Source: Verrucomicrobiota bacterium | GTDB taxonomy: Bacteria > Verrucomicrobiota > Kiritimatiellia > CAIVKH01 | Direction: 5' to 3' | Assembly: GCA_024233345.1 (NCBI GenBank) | Contig: JACKPT010000008.1 | Location: forward strand, 62,001-126,000 | DNA: 64,000 nt | In this document: in pieces, positions 8,696-17,291 of the stretch | Numbering within the stretch: position 1 is the first letter of the stretch | Layout of the letters: each line of letters starts with the position of its first letter | The notes under the pieces: generated by a model | The model's input: only the letters and a program-made list of their open reading frames with translations | Told to the model about the DNA's origin: nothing | The model's database searches: none | Program-made: the position numbers and the translations under genes

Positions 8696-9052
8696 ATGGC
8701 ATACGAATTGACAGGAACCATCAAACTCATTCAGGAACCACAAACCTTTTCCAGCGGCTTTACCAAGCGCGAAGTGGTGGTGACGGTGGAAGACGGGAAG
8801 TACCCTCAGGACATCAACCTCGAGTTTCTGCAGGAAAAAGTTGGCCTGCTCGACACGGTTGCCGCAGGGCAAAAGATCAAGGTTGCTTTCGATATCCGCG
8901 GCCGGGAATACAACGGGCGTTACTTCAACAATCTGGTTGGCTGGAAACTGGAACCGGCGGATAGCGGCACCCGGGTGACCGACGAAGAGCCCCCCCCGGG
9001 GACCGATGACTTTGATGCACCCCGTGAGTTTGATGAAGAGCCTCCCTTCTGA
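8696..9052 (+). CDS. DUF3127 OB-fold protein with SSB-like acidic tail
   Basis: The protein has 118 residues. Residues 1-90 match the DUF3127 family (YELTGTIKLIQEPQTFSSGF, EVVVTVEDGKYPQDINLEF, FDIRGREYNGRYFNNLVGWK), predicted single-strand-DNA-binding-like OB folds of unknown role. The last 30 residues are strongly acidic and end in EFDEEPPF, very like the DFDDDIPF tip by which bacterial SSB recruits repair and replication proteins. The AGGAG ribosome site lies seven bases before the ATG. It is probably a single-gene unit ahead of rsmI. The function is unproven; the tail resemblance is what I see and the partner-binding role is inference. Confidence 0.8.
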   Translation: MAYELTGTIKLIQEPQTFSSGFTKREVVVTVEDGKYPQDINLEFLQEKVGLLDTVAAGQKIKVAFDIRGREYNGRYFNNLVGWKLEPADSGTRVTDEEPPPGTDDFDAPREFDEEPPF

Positions 9053-9108
9053 CCAACGACCCCACCAACCCATTCGACAGAAATCCATCTGATGGATACA
9101 GTGCCCGG

Positions 9109-9879
9109 ATGACTGCTGTCGAAGATCCCGCGAAACCCGAAGCCGGGCTCTACCTGGTCGGGACCCCGATCGGAAACCTTGGCGACATCACCGTGCGGGC
9201 GCTCGAGATCTTGCGGTCGGCGGATCTGATCCTCGCCGAGGACACCCGGATCACCCGGCGGCTGCTCGACCGGTATGACATCCATGCCCCGATGTGGAGT
9301 TATCACAAGTTCAATGAAGCGGGGCGCATTGATCCGGTGCTGGACCGGCTGCGCGGGGGCGCGGTGGTGGCCCTGGTCACGGATTCGGGAATGCCCGGGG
9401 TCTCCGACCCGGGCGCGCGCATGGTCCGGGCCTGCCGGGAGGCGGAGATCCCCATCACCGCCGCACCGGGCCCCAGTGCAGTCGCGACAGCAATCGCCCT
9501 CGCGGGCCTGGAGGAGACCGCCTTTGTCTTTGGGGGATTCCCCCCGGTCAAGCCGGGTAAACGAAAAAAAGCGCTCGCCCGCCTGCTCGCCGCCGGTTGC
9601 CCGGTCGTGGTTTACGAGTCGCCCTACCGGGTCACCAAGCTGTTGAAGGATGTTCAAACCCTGTGCCCGGACGCCGATGTCTTTGTGGCCCGTGAGCTGA
9701 CCAAGAAATTTGAGGAGACGGGATGGAAGACCGTGGAAGGCTGGCTGGACGCGTTTGCCGCCAAGGAACCCCGGGGAGAATTCGCTCTCATCATTCAGAG
9801 CCACCGGGAAGCAGTATCAACAACCGCATTCGAACGCGAAGAAGACGAATCGGAAAACCCTTCCGCACCATGCGGTTGA
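9109..9879 (+). CDS. rsmI: 16S rRNA (cytidine1402-2'-O)-methyltransferase
   Basis: RsmI uses S-adenosylmethionine to methylate the ribose of C1402 in the decoding centre of 16S rRNA. The 256-residue protein has the tetrapyrrole-methylase-like fold: GLYLVGTPIGNLGDITVRAL at the N-terminus, ILAEDTRITRRLL, ALVTDSGMPGVSDPGARMV, ITAAPGPSAVATAIALAGL and the C-terminal FVARELTKKFEE. It is slightly shorter than the roughly 285 residues of the E. coli enzyme, with the loss at the C-terminal end. It starts 56 bases after the DUF3127 gene and could be cotranscribed with it. Confidence 0.95.
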   Translation: MTAVEDPAKPEAGLYLVGTPIGNLGDITVRALEILRSADLILAEDTRITRRLLDRYDIHAPMWSYHKFNEAGRIDPVLDRLRGGAVVALVTDSGMPGVSDPGARMVRACREAEIPITAAPGPSAVATAIALAGLEETAFVFGGFPPVKPGKRKKALARLLAAGCPVVVYESPYRVTKLLKDVQTLCPDADVFVARELTKKFEETGWKTVEGWLDAFAAKEPRGEFALIIQSHREAVSTTAFEREEDESENPSAPCG

Positions 9880-10000
9880 TTGACAGTTGTTGCGTACATT
9901 GCTAGGTTTCATGCCTTGAAGGGGCACTGCGGATTGATTTCACCGGAGACGCGGTGCCAAGGCTCAACATGACCATGCACCACTGGATGAGGAACGTCAT

Positions 10001-10555
10001 TTGACCGCAAGTCCCGGAACACCGTCAACGGACCGGGCTTTGGTTGCCCTGAAGGATCGCGATGCCTTTGTCCGCATCGAAGGAAGGGGTTCTTTCAAAG
10101 TCAGCTCCGCATTGAAACAATTCGCGGATGACTGCATGCAACGCGAGATCCAGCGCATGCTGCTGGACATGACCGCCTGCATCGGGATGGACAGCACCTT
10201 CATGGGCGTGCTCGCCGGGGTGGCGACCCGCATGAAGCGCGCCAATGGCGGGGTGGTGATTTTATACAACCTGTCCCCGCGGACCCGGGGGCTCCTGGCC
10301 ACCCTCGGACTCGACCAGATCATCCAGGCCTTCGAAGCGGGCGCCACCCCCACCGACATGATACCCCGGGACTCGGACAACCTCGCCCCCCTTCAGCCCT
10401 CGGAATCCCAACTGGAGCGAGCCCAGACCATGCTCGAAGCTCACGAGAAGCTCTGTGAAATCAACCCGGATAATCTCCCCAAATTCAAGGATGTCCTGAC
10501 CTACCTGCGCGAAGATGTGCAAAAGAAGTCGGAGACCCCGCCCACACGATCATGA
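10001..10555 (+). CDS. STAS-domain anti-sigma-factor antagonist, first of a partner-switching module
   Basis: This is a 184-residue STAS protein (SpoIIAA/RsbV type). The predicted phosphorylation site is in LLDMTACIGMDSTFMGVLAG, where the DST triad matches the Ser or Thr modified by RsbW-type kinases. About 75 residues follow the STAS core and include a short acidic stretch; this tail is not in the minimal family. The start is taken as TTG 10001 with GAGGA about eight bases upstream, since no in-frame ATG precedes it. Its stop overlaps the start of the phosphatase gene in ATGA, showing translational coupling. Confidence 0.8.
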   Translation: MTASPGTPSTDRALVALKDRDAFVRIEGRGSFKVSSALKQFADDCMQREIQRMLLDMTACIGMDSTFMGVLAGVATRMKRANGGVVILYNLSPRTRGLLATLGLDQIIQAFEAGATPTDMIPRDSDNLAPLQPSESQLERAQTMLEAHEKLCEINPDNLPKFKDVLTYLREDVQKKSETPPTRS

Positions 10556-12036
10556 CTGACGCCTCTTTTCAGGCCAGCAACCTATTCGTCCTGTTCACCG
10601 CACTGACCCAGCTCCTCCTCGTCTCGGGGGGGGCTTTCATGTACTTTCGCTGGCACAAACAGCGGCGGCTCAATGACCGTTTACTCCAGGAGAAGGAGGT
10701 CATTTTCGGATTTGTGCACGATGTTGGCGAAGTGTTCGCGGAGGCGGAGGAAATCGAACCCGACCTGCTGCTCAAGCGGGTTCTGTTTTATGCCTTGCGC
10801 ACCACCCGGGCCTCCGCCGGGGCCATCTACCTGCTCGAACGGGAAACCGAAAATCTTGAAGCTTGCGCGGTCTCCGGCATCTTCCCCCCCCTGCATCAGG
10901 TTGTCCGCAAAGAAACCGAAGGCCCGGTCAGCCGGTCCCGGCATGTTGAAACCCTGGTGAAAACCGCGCCGTTTGCCCTGGGCGAGGGACTGGTGGGCCA
11001 AGTGGCCGACACCGGGGCCCCCATCCTGATTGCCGATGCCGAGTCCGATGCCCAGGTGCCGCAGCACGAAATCGATTTTTTGAAGATCCAGTCCATCATG
11101 CTGGTCCCCATGCGATTTCACCAGCGGGTGCTCGGGGTCATCACCGTGGTGAACCGGATCGATGGCAAGGCCTTCCTCCAAACCGATCTGAACCTGCTCC
11201 AAGCTCTAGCCGACCAGGCCTCGGCGGCCGTCTACTATGCCGGGCTGCGGGATACCCTGGATGAAAAACGGCGAATCGACACCGACCTGAATCTGGCCCG
11301 CCAGATCCAAAGTTCCCTGTTGCCCCGGTCCCTGCCGGATGTGCCGGGCATCACCATTGCCGCCTTCAACGAACCCGCCCAGCAGATCGGCGGCGATTAT
11401 TACGATGTGCTGGTCATTGATGACCGACATGTCGGAATTGCCATCGCCGACGTCTCCGGAAAATCCATCGCGGGGGCCATGCTGATGTCGGTTTGCCGGA
11501 GTGTGCTCCGGGCCCAGAGCCCGTCCAGCCTCAGCCCCGCCGAGGTGCTCCGGTCCATCAACCGGGTCATGAGTCCGGATATCGCCGAGGACATGTTTGT
11601 CACCATGCTCTACATCATCATCCACCTCGATACCCAGGAGATCACCGTGGCTCGGGCCGGGCATGAACGGCCATTTGTGGTCCGGCATGATGACCACAAT
11701 GTGCGGGTCATCGAATCCGTGGGTACCGCCATCGGGATGACCGATGACGAGACCTTTGAATCGTTGCTCTCCGAAGTCACCGTGCCCTTCCGGCCCGGGG
11801 ATCTCCTCGTGGCCTTTACCGACGGGATCAATGAAGCCATGAGTGCCCGGGGAGAGGAGTGGGGCATGGAACGCTTTTACGAGGCCTGCCACGCCGCCGC
11901 CGCCCAGGGCCCCGCTCAACTGATTCACAATGTCCGGGAACGCATGTCGCGCTTCGTCGGGGAAACCCCCCAGTATGACGACATGACACTGCTTGCCATA
12001 CAGCCAACAACCCGCTATAGTTCGGAGGCAATATGA
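10552..12036 (+). CDS. membrane GAF-SpoIIE (PP2C-type) serine phosphatase, RsbU-like
   Basis: The protein has 494 residues. Residues 8-33 form one membrane helix (LFVLFTALTQLLLVSGGAFM). They are followed by a coiled linker, a GAF domain at about 60-225 (ASAGAIYLLERETENLEACA, GQVADTGAPILIADAESDA) and a SpoIIE/RsbU phosphatase domain at about 245-490 (QQIGGDYYDVLVIDDRHVGI, IADVSGKSIAGAM, YDDMTLLAIQ). By family knowledge it dephosphorylates a STAS antagonist, which then captures the anti-sigma kinase and frees the output. The GAF domain and membrane anchor suggest it receives the stress signal. It overlaps both neighbouring STAS genes by four bases. Confidence 0.92.
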   Translation: MTDASFQASNLFVLFTALTQLLLVSGGAFMYFRWHKQRRLNDRLLQEKEVIFGFVHDVGEVFAEAEEIEPDLLLKRVLFYALRTTRASAGAIYLLERETENLEACAVSGIFPPLHQVVRKETEGPVSRSRHVETLVKTAPFALGEGLVGQVADTGAPILIADAESDAQVPQHEIDFLKIQSIMLVPMRFHQRVLGVITVVNRIDGKAFLQTDLNLLQALADQASAAVYYAGLRDTLDEKRRIDTDLNLARQIQSSLLPRSLPDVPGITIAAFNEPAQQIGGDYYDVLVIDDRHVGIAIADVSGKSIAGAMLMSVCRSVLRAQSPSSLSPAEVLRSINRVMSPDIAEDMFVTMLYIIIHLDTQEITVARAGHERPFVVRHDDHNVRVIESVGTAIGMTDDETFESLLSEVTVPFRPGDLLVAFTDGINEAMSARGEEWGMERFYEACHAAAAQGPAQLIHNVRERMSRFVGETPQYDDMTLLAIQPTTRYSSEAI

Positions 12037-12380
12037 GGGAATGTCACATACGACAGGAAACCATGGGCGATATCGACGTCGTTCATCTGGATGGTTCACT
12101 CGACGCCTACTCCTTCTCGAGGCTGGAAACCTCCCTGCGCCAACTGGCCGAGAAGGACCGAAACCGGATTGTGCTGGACTGTGTCAATCTGGACTACATT
12201 AACAGCGCATCGCTGGGAGCCCTCATCGGGTTCGCCCGGAGCGCGCGCGACCAACAGGGCGACCTGAAACTCGCCGGCCTCACCCCGAAGATCCGCAGCA
12301 TCGTGGAATTGCTGGGATTCGACAAGATTCTCCAGATTTTTCCGGATACACAATTGGCGGTCAGCAAGTTCAACGGTTAA
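12033..12380 (+). CDS. STAS-domain anti-sigma-factor antagonist, second copy
   Basis: This 115-residue single STAS domain is close to SpoIIAA/RsbV: DVVHLDGSLDAYSFSRLETS, then IVLDCVNLDYINSASLGALI. The Ser in NSASLG is the predicted phospho-acceptor. Unlike the 184-residue STAS protein upstream, it has no extra tail. ATG 12033 overlaps the phosphatase stop. It is the most likely direct substrate of the downstream kinase and the upstream phosphatase. Confidence 0.92.
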   Translation: MRECHIRQETMGDIDVVHLDGSLDAYSFSRLETSLRQLAEKDRNRIVLDCVNLDYINSASLGALIGFARSARDQQGDLKLAGLTPKIRSIVELLGFDKILQIFPDTQLAVSKFNG

Positions 12381-12402
12381 CCGATCCGCCGCGCGAGCCA
12401 TC

Positions 12403-12879
12403 ATGAATGAACCCACTTCAACCGAACCGAGCGAGCACCCGATCGAGGGGTTTGTCACCCTGCACCTTCCCTGCCGCTACAGTTACCTGCGCATGATCCG
12501 CCAGTCGGTGATCGACATGAGCGCTCGCTCGGGTATGTCGGAGTTCAAATCCGCCCAACTGGAAATGGCGGTCGACGAAGCCTGCGCAAACGTGATCGAA
12601 CACAGCTACGGCGGGGAAGCCAACGCGATGAACAACCCCAATCATCCCGGCCTCCGCATCAACCTCATGCAGAGCAACGACCACATCGTGATCGAGATTT
12701 TTGACCGCGGCGAGGGATTCGAATTTGACACCCAGCAGGTGGTCAATCCGGATGAGTACGTGGCCAACGAGCGCCAGCGCGGTCTCGGTATGTTTATCAT
12801 CCGCAAGTTCGTCGACGAGGTCACCTATGAGCGGGGAACCAGCTCGGGAAATTGCCTCCGCCTGACGAAGCACTTGTAA
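12403..12879 (+). CDS. RsbW-like serine kinase / anti-sigma factor
   Basis: This 158-residue GHKL ATPase is of the RsbW/SpoIIAB type. The N-box is QLEMAVDEACANVIEHSYGG, the G1 box IFDRGEGFEF and the G2 box ANERQRGLGMFIIRKFVDEV. Family members phosphorylate the STAS antagonist and, when free of it, sequester a sigma factor or another target. No sigma factor gene lies in this cluster, so the output is encoded elsewhere or is not a sigma factor. It starts 22 bases after the second STAS gene and closes the operon. Confidence 0.92.
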   Translation: MNEPTSTEPSEHPIEGFVTLHLPCRYSYLRMIRQSVIDMSARSGMSEFKSAQLEMAVDEACANVIEHSYGGEANAMNNPNHPGLRINLMQSNDHIVIEIFDRGEGFEFDTQQVVNPDEYVANERQRGLGMFIIRKFVDEVTYERGTSSGNCLRLTKHL

Positions 12880-12995
12880 TTTACCCCATTCTGCGTTAGG
12901 GGTTTCCGACTCGTTCCGGGCCGGTGTCCTGTCTTTTCGCAGTGCGTACCCGCCCCGGATGATTTCAACCATTGCACGAAAAGGTAGGGAACAGC

Positions 12996-13556
12996 ATGAC
13001 CAAATCCGAGCAGGCACAAGAAGAACCGCGTAACCCCGAGGATCCGGTCCTCGCGCAGGAACCCACAGAGCCAGCCCCTGGCGTAGCGTCGGAAACCGCC
13101 ACCGAAAGTACCGATTCGGAAGTGGCCCAGCTCAAAGACCGACTGCTGCGGCTGCAGGCCGATTTTGACAACTTCCGGAAGCGCACGGTCCGGGAGCGCG
13201 AAGGCATCATCGCCCGGGCCACCGAGGATCTCCTCGAGGACATTCTCCCCGTGGTTGACCACCTGGAACTGGGCTTGAAGACCGCCGCTGACCATGACAC
13301 GGACGACGCTGTCCAACAGGGCTTTCAGCTGGTTTATGATCAATTGCTTGCCGCCCTGAAGTCTCACGGAGCGGAACCGGTGGAAACCGGGGAGGTGTTT
13401 GACCCCCATGCGCATGAAGCCATTTCCCATGTGCCCTCCGAGGAAATTCCCGCCGACCAGATTGTCGCGGTTGTCCGCAAGGGATTCAAGGTTCGCCAGC
13501 ACCTGGTGCGGCCGGCCCAGGTGGTGGTTTCCAGCGGCCCCGGAAAGGCTGGCTGA
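12996..13556 (+). CDS. grpE: nucleotide exchange factor GrpE
   Basis: GrpE dimers release ADP from DnaK. The 186-residue protein has an acidic, disordered N-terminus, a long coiled coil (VAQLKDRLLRLQADFDNFRK), the hinge helix ILPVVDHLELGLK, and the C-terminal beta domain with FDPHAHEAISHVPSEEI and VRKGFKVRQHLVRPAQVVVS. ATG 12996 is preferred over TTG 12972 because of a purine-rich AGGTAGGG just upstream. The dnaJ start is two bases after the stop, so the genes are translated together. No hrcA or dnaK is adjacent. Confidence 0.94.
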   Translation: MTKSEQAQEEPRNPEDPVLAQEPTEPAPGVASETATESTDSEVAQLKDRLLRLQADFDNFRKRTVREREGIIARATEDLLEDILPVVDHLELGLKTAADHDTDDAVQQGFQLVYDQLLAALKSHGAEPVETGEVFDPHAHEAISHVPSEEIPADQIVAVVRKGFKVRQHLVRPAQVVVSSGPGKAG

Positions 13557-13558
13557 AC

Positions 13559-14752
13559 ATGGCCGGGAGCAAGGATTTTTACCAGACCCTCGGCGTGGCC
13601 AAGAATGCCACCGCAGAGGAGATCAAAAAGGCTTACCGCAAGCTGGCGGTCCAGTACCACCCGGATAAAAATCCCGGAAACCAGGACGCCGAGGAGAAGT
13701 TCAAGGAGATCTCCGAGGCCTATGAGGTCCTGAGCGATCCGGCCAAACGGCAGCGATTCGACCAGTTCGGGCCGGCCGCATTCGGGCCGGGCGGGGGCGC
13801 GCGCGGGGCGGGCGGCTTTGGCGGCGGCTTTGGCGGCATCGATCTCGAAGAGGCCCTGCGCACCTTCATGGGCGCCATGGGCGGCGGCGGCGGGGGCGGC
13901 AGTATTTTTGATGACTTCTTTGGCGGGGGCCAGCAGCGAAGATCCGAAGCCTCCGGGCGGGGGGCCGATCTTCGCTATGACCTGGAAATCGAATTTGAAG
14001 AAGCGGTTTTCGGCTCCCAGCGGGACATCACCCTGACCCTGCTGGACGCCTGTGAAACCTGCAAAGGAACCGGTCTCGGGGAGCACAGCCGCAAAGAAAC
14101 CTGCAAACGATGCGGGGGGCGGGGCATGGTGGTCATGAGCAGCGGATTTTTCCAGGTACGCCAGACCTGCCCCGACTGTAATGGCAACGGACAAACCATC
14201 AGCCAGCCCTGCTCCGCCTGCCGGGGCGAAGGCCGGATGCGCAAGCGGAAGTCCCTGTCCCTGAAAATTCCCGCCGGGGTGGAAACCGGATCGCGATTGC
14301 GATTGGCCGGCAAAGGCGAGGGAGGTGCCCGCGGCGGCGAGGCCGGAGATCTGTATGTGGTGATTCATGTCAAAGAGCACCCCTTTTTCAAGCGGCATGG
14401 TGACGACATCATCGTCGAAATGCCGGTGCCCATGCACATCGCCGCCATGGGCGGGAGCATCGAAGTACCCACCATCCAAGGGTATGAAAAGCTGAAAATT
14501 CCCGCCGGCACCGAATCGGGAACCGTGTTCCGACTCAAACACAAAGGGGTAAGTCACGTCCACGGCGGACACATGGGCGACCAGCATGTCAGCATCCGGG
14601 TCGAGGTCCCGGAACGGCTGGACCGCAAGCAAAAGAAGCTGCTTGAAGAATATGCCTCCCTGTGTGACGACCGGACGTATGTCCGTACCCGGGAAACCAA
14701 ACGCATCGCTGAAGACTTTTACGAAAAGCAATCGGTGATCCACAAAGCCTGA
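13559..14752 (+). CDS. dnaJ: chaperone protein DnaJ
   Basis: This is a full-length class I J-protein of 397 residues that stimulates DnaK ATPase and delivers substrates. The J domain (1-70) carries YHPDKNPGNQ with the HPD triad. A very Gly/Phe-rich linker follows at about 75-120. The zinc-binding region has four CxxCxGxG repeats: CETCKGTG, CKRCGGRG, CPDCNGNG and CSACRGEG. The C-terminal substrate-binding domains include LKIPAGVETGSRLRLAGKGE. It forms a tight cluster with grpE upstream and rsmE eight bases downstream. Confidence 0.97.
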   Translation: MAGSKDFYQTLGVAKNATAEEIKKAYRKLAVQYHPDKNPGNQDAEEKFKEISEAYEVLSDPAKRQRFDQFGPAAFGPGGGARGAGGFGGGFGGIDLEEALRTFMGAMGGGGGGGSIFDDFFGGGQQRRSEASGRGADLRYDLEIEFEEAVFGSQRDITLTLLDACETCKGTGLGEHSRKETCKRCGGRGMVVMSSGFFQVRQTCPDCNGNGQTISQPCSACRGEGRMRKRKSLSLKIPAGVETGSRLRLAGKGEGGARGGEAGDLYVVIHVKEHPFFKRHGDDIIVEMPVPMHIAAMGGSIEVPTIQGYEKLKIPAGTESGTVFRLKHKGVSHVHGGHMGDQHVSIRVEVPERLDRKQKKLLEEYASLCDDRTYVRTRETKRIAEDFYEKQSVIHKA

Positions 14753-14760
14753 CCCCGATC

Positions 14761-15519
14761 ATGATCCGCTGCTATATCGATCCGGACCGCTGGTCCGTGG
14801 ACCGGATGACCCTCGGCCGCGAGGAATCACACCATGTGTCGCGGGTCCTCCGTGCGGCCGTCGGGCAGCCGGTCGCAGTCACCGATGGACAAGGTCGGGA
14901 AGCCGAGACAGAAATCGCCGAGGTCAACCGGGACGAAGTCGTGCTCGCGGTTCAACAGCAGCGTGTGGTGCCCGAACCAGCCACCCGGCTCACCTTGATC
15001 CAGGCCCTGCCCCGGGAACAAAAGCTCGATTACGTGATCCAAAAGGCCACCGAGTTGGGGGTCCGGGATTTTTATCCGGTGGTAACCGACCACTCGGTGG
15101 CCCGGGTTCGCCCGGGCAAAGAGGAGGCCAAGCAGGATCGATGGAGTAAAATAGCCATCAATGCGATCACCCAATGTCACAGCGTTTGGCTGCCGGTGAT
15201 CCACCCGGTCATGCGGCTCGATGAATGTCTCGCCGATCTGGCCCGCGCGCACCTGCTGATCGCCTGTTCCCTCGAACCCGATGCGATTCCCCTGCCCGAG
15301 CTGCTGTCCGCACTGCCCGGGGGAGCCCCAGGCTCGGTTGCCTGTCTGGTTGGCCCCGAGGGAGACTTCAGCACCCGCGAGCTGGCCGCTGCCCGCAATG
15401 CCGGGGCCCGGATGGTATCCCTCGGCCCCCTGGTTTTGCGCAGCGAGACCGCTTCGCTGTACATTCTCAGTGTTTTGCACTACCTGTATGTCCTGAACGG
15501 CAGGCACCCCACACCATGA
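14761..15519 (+). CDS. rsmE: 16S rRNA (uracil1498-N3)-methyltransferase
   Basis: RsmE is a SPOUT-class enzyme that methylates N3 of U1498 in 16S rRNA. The 252-residue protein has the N-terminal PUA-like domain (EESHHVSRVLRAAVGQ) and the knotted methyltransferase domain with LIQALPREQKLDYVIQKATE, CLVGPEGDFSTRELAAA and LGPLVLRSETA. It lies eight bases after dnaJ, a neighbour combination seen in many bacteria. Its stop overlaps the start of the pyrophosphatase gene in ATGA. Confidence 0.96.
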   Translation: MIRCYIDPDRWSVDRMTLGREESHHVSRVLRAAVGQPVAVTDGQGREAETEIAEVNRDEVVLAVQQQRVVPEPATRLTLIQALPREQKLDYVIQKATELGVRDFYPVVTDHSVARVRPGKEEAKQDRWSKIAINAITQCHSVWLPVIHPVMRLDECLADLARAHLLIACSLEPDAIPLPELLSALPGGAPGSVACLVGPEGDFSTRELAAARNAGARMVSLGPLVLRSETASLYILSVLHYLYVLNGRHPTP

Positions 15520-17204
15520 CACCCACCTTTGTTGTCGGACATCGAAATCCCGATACCGATTCGATTTGCGCCGCGATCGGATACGCCCGGTTCCTGCAGG
15601 CAACCGGGCGGACCGAGGTGGAAGCCGCACGCTGCGGGGATGTCAATGCCCGCACCGAGTTTGTTCTCGAACATGCCGGACTTCCAGCCCCGCGCCGACT
15701 CCTGCATGTCCGGGCGACCGCGGGAGGCATCTGCCGGCGCGAAGTGGTCACGATCCGGGAAAATGCCGCGTTAGCGGAAGTGGTTCATATCATGCAAAAA
15801 CACGAACTGCGATCCGTTCCCGTGGTGGGAGAAACCGGATCCCTGTGCGGCATTGCCTCGCTGCTGCGGTTGCTCGAACTGGTATTGCCGGACCTCGATG
15901 ATCTGGCGGGAAACCGTCGGGTGGAGGCCAATTTATCAAAAATTGCCACGGTGTTGAATGGCCGGTTTCTCTGTTCCATGTCACCTGAACGGGACGAAGT
16001 TCTCGTACAGATGGTGGGGGCGATGAAAGCCCGGGGATTCGAAGAGCACATGAGGGCGTTCCCCGCCGAACAACTGATCATCGTCTGCGGCAACCGGCCC
16101 ACGGTTCAGGAACTTGCCATCGACTATGGCGTGCGCTGCCTCATCATCACCGGTGGTTATGACCTCGACCCAGCCCTGCTCAGCCGGGCCCGGGAGAATG
16201 GGGTGAGCGTGATCATCAGCCCTTGGGATACCGCCACGACCTGCCTGCAAATTCGGAGCGCCCGGGGCATTCTTCCCGCGATCGACCGCAACATTTCCAC
16301 CGTCTCCGAACAGGAACCGATCCGCAATATCCGCCACCTTGTCCAGGGCGGACGCCAAACCCTGTTTCCTGTCGTCAACCATGAGGGAACCATGATCGGT
16401 GTGTTCTCCCGCTCCGATCTGGCCCGCCCTGATCCGATTCGCCTCATTCTTGTCGATCATAATGAATTGGCCCAGGCTGTTCCCGGAGCTGACGAGGCAC
16501 AGATCCTGGAGGTCATCGACCACCATCGACTCGGCGGGAGCCTGATTTCCCGGGAACCCATCCGGTTTATCAATGAGCCCGTGGGATCCACTTGCACCCT
16601 GATCGGAAGGTTCTACCGCCAGGCCGATCTCACCCCGGATCGGTCCACCGCCCTGTGCCTGGTCGCTGGGGTGATCGCCGACACCCTCACCCTGACCTCC
16701 CCCACCACCACCGAGGTGGACCGGGAAGTCCTGCGCTGGCTGGCCGAGACCTGCGACATCGACGTGGACGACTTCTCCGAGAAATTCTTTGCCGCAGGAT
16801 CCGTGCTGGAAGCCTACCCCCCGGATCAGGCCGTAACCATGGATTGCAAGGAATATACCGAGGGCGACTGGCGGTTCGCGGTGGCGCAGATTGAGGAAAA
16901 CGGCCTCGATCAGTTCTGGGAGCGGCGCGCCTCCCTCGACCAGGCCCTCACGGAACTCGTCAGTAAAAACAGCTATGATTTTGTTTGCCTGATGATTACC
17001 GACATCACCCGCAATAACAGCTTGCTGCTCGTTTCAGGCAACCAGCAGGTGATCGATGTCATCGATTATTCGCGGCGAGACGACCACTTGTTCGAACTGG
17101 AAGCCGTCGTCAGCCGTAAAAAGCAACTGCTCCCCCACCTGATTCATTTGCTGGAAGGACTCAACAAGTTCTCTCCGGACGAAGAACCGCCAGCCAACAC
17201 GTAG
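15516..17204 (+). CDS. CBS-DRTGG-containing family II manganese-dependent inorganic pyrophosphatase
   Basis: This 562-residue DHH-superfamily pyrophosphatase hydrolyses PPi to phosphate. The metal-binding N-terminus is VVGHRNPDTDSICAAIGYAR, and the DHH motif appears as VIDHHRLGG after LILVDHNEL. Inserted into the catalytic domain are a CBS pair (EVVHIMQKHELRSVPVVGE and a second after FPVVNHEGTMIGVFSRSDL) with a DRTGG domain between them. In studied homologues these bind adenine nucleotides or diadenosine polyphosphates and regulate activity. The DHHA2 domain follows at about 430-560. The start is ATG 15516, overlapping the rsmE stop. Confidence 0.95.
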   Translation: MTPTFVVGHRNPDTDSICAAIGYARFLQATGRTEVEAARCGDVNARTEFVLEHAGLPAPRRLLHVRATAGGICRREVVTIRENAALAEVVHIMQKHELRSVPVVGETGSLCGIASLLRLLELVLPDLDDLAGNRRVEANLSKIATVLNGRFLCSMSPERDEVLVQMVGAMKARGFEEHMRAFPAEQLIIVCGNRPTVQELAIDYGVRCLIITGGYDLDPALLSRARENGVSVIISPWDTATTCLQIRSARGILPAIDRNISTVSEQEPIRNIRHLVQGGRQTLFPVVNHEGTMIGVFSRSDLARPDPIRLILVDHNELAQAVPGADEAQILEVIDHHRLGGSLISREPIRFINEPVGSTCTLIGRFYRQADLTPDRSTALCLVAGVIADTLTLTSPTTTEVDREVLRWLAETCDIDVDDFSEKFFAAGSVLEAYPPDQAVTMDCKEYTEGDWRFAVAQIEENGLDQFWERRASLDQALTELVSKNSYDFVCLMITDITRNNSLLLVSGNQQVIDVIDYSRRDDHLFELEAVVSRKKQLLPHLIHLLEGLNKFSPDEEPPANT

Positions 17205-17291
17205 AGCCGTTTAAGCAATGCCCTCGCCGTACCGCGGTTCGCCGGGCCTGCCCGTGACAAACCGACCGGCCACAGTTCAACTTAAACCGCG

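Noticed and set aside
11206..12099. Minus-strand frame opposite the phosphatase gene
   Set aside because: Gly/His/Asp-rich shadow of the SpoIIE domain with no ribosome site.
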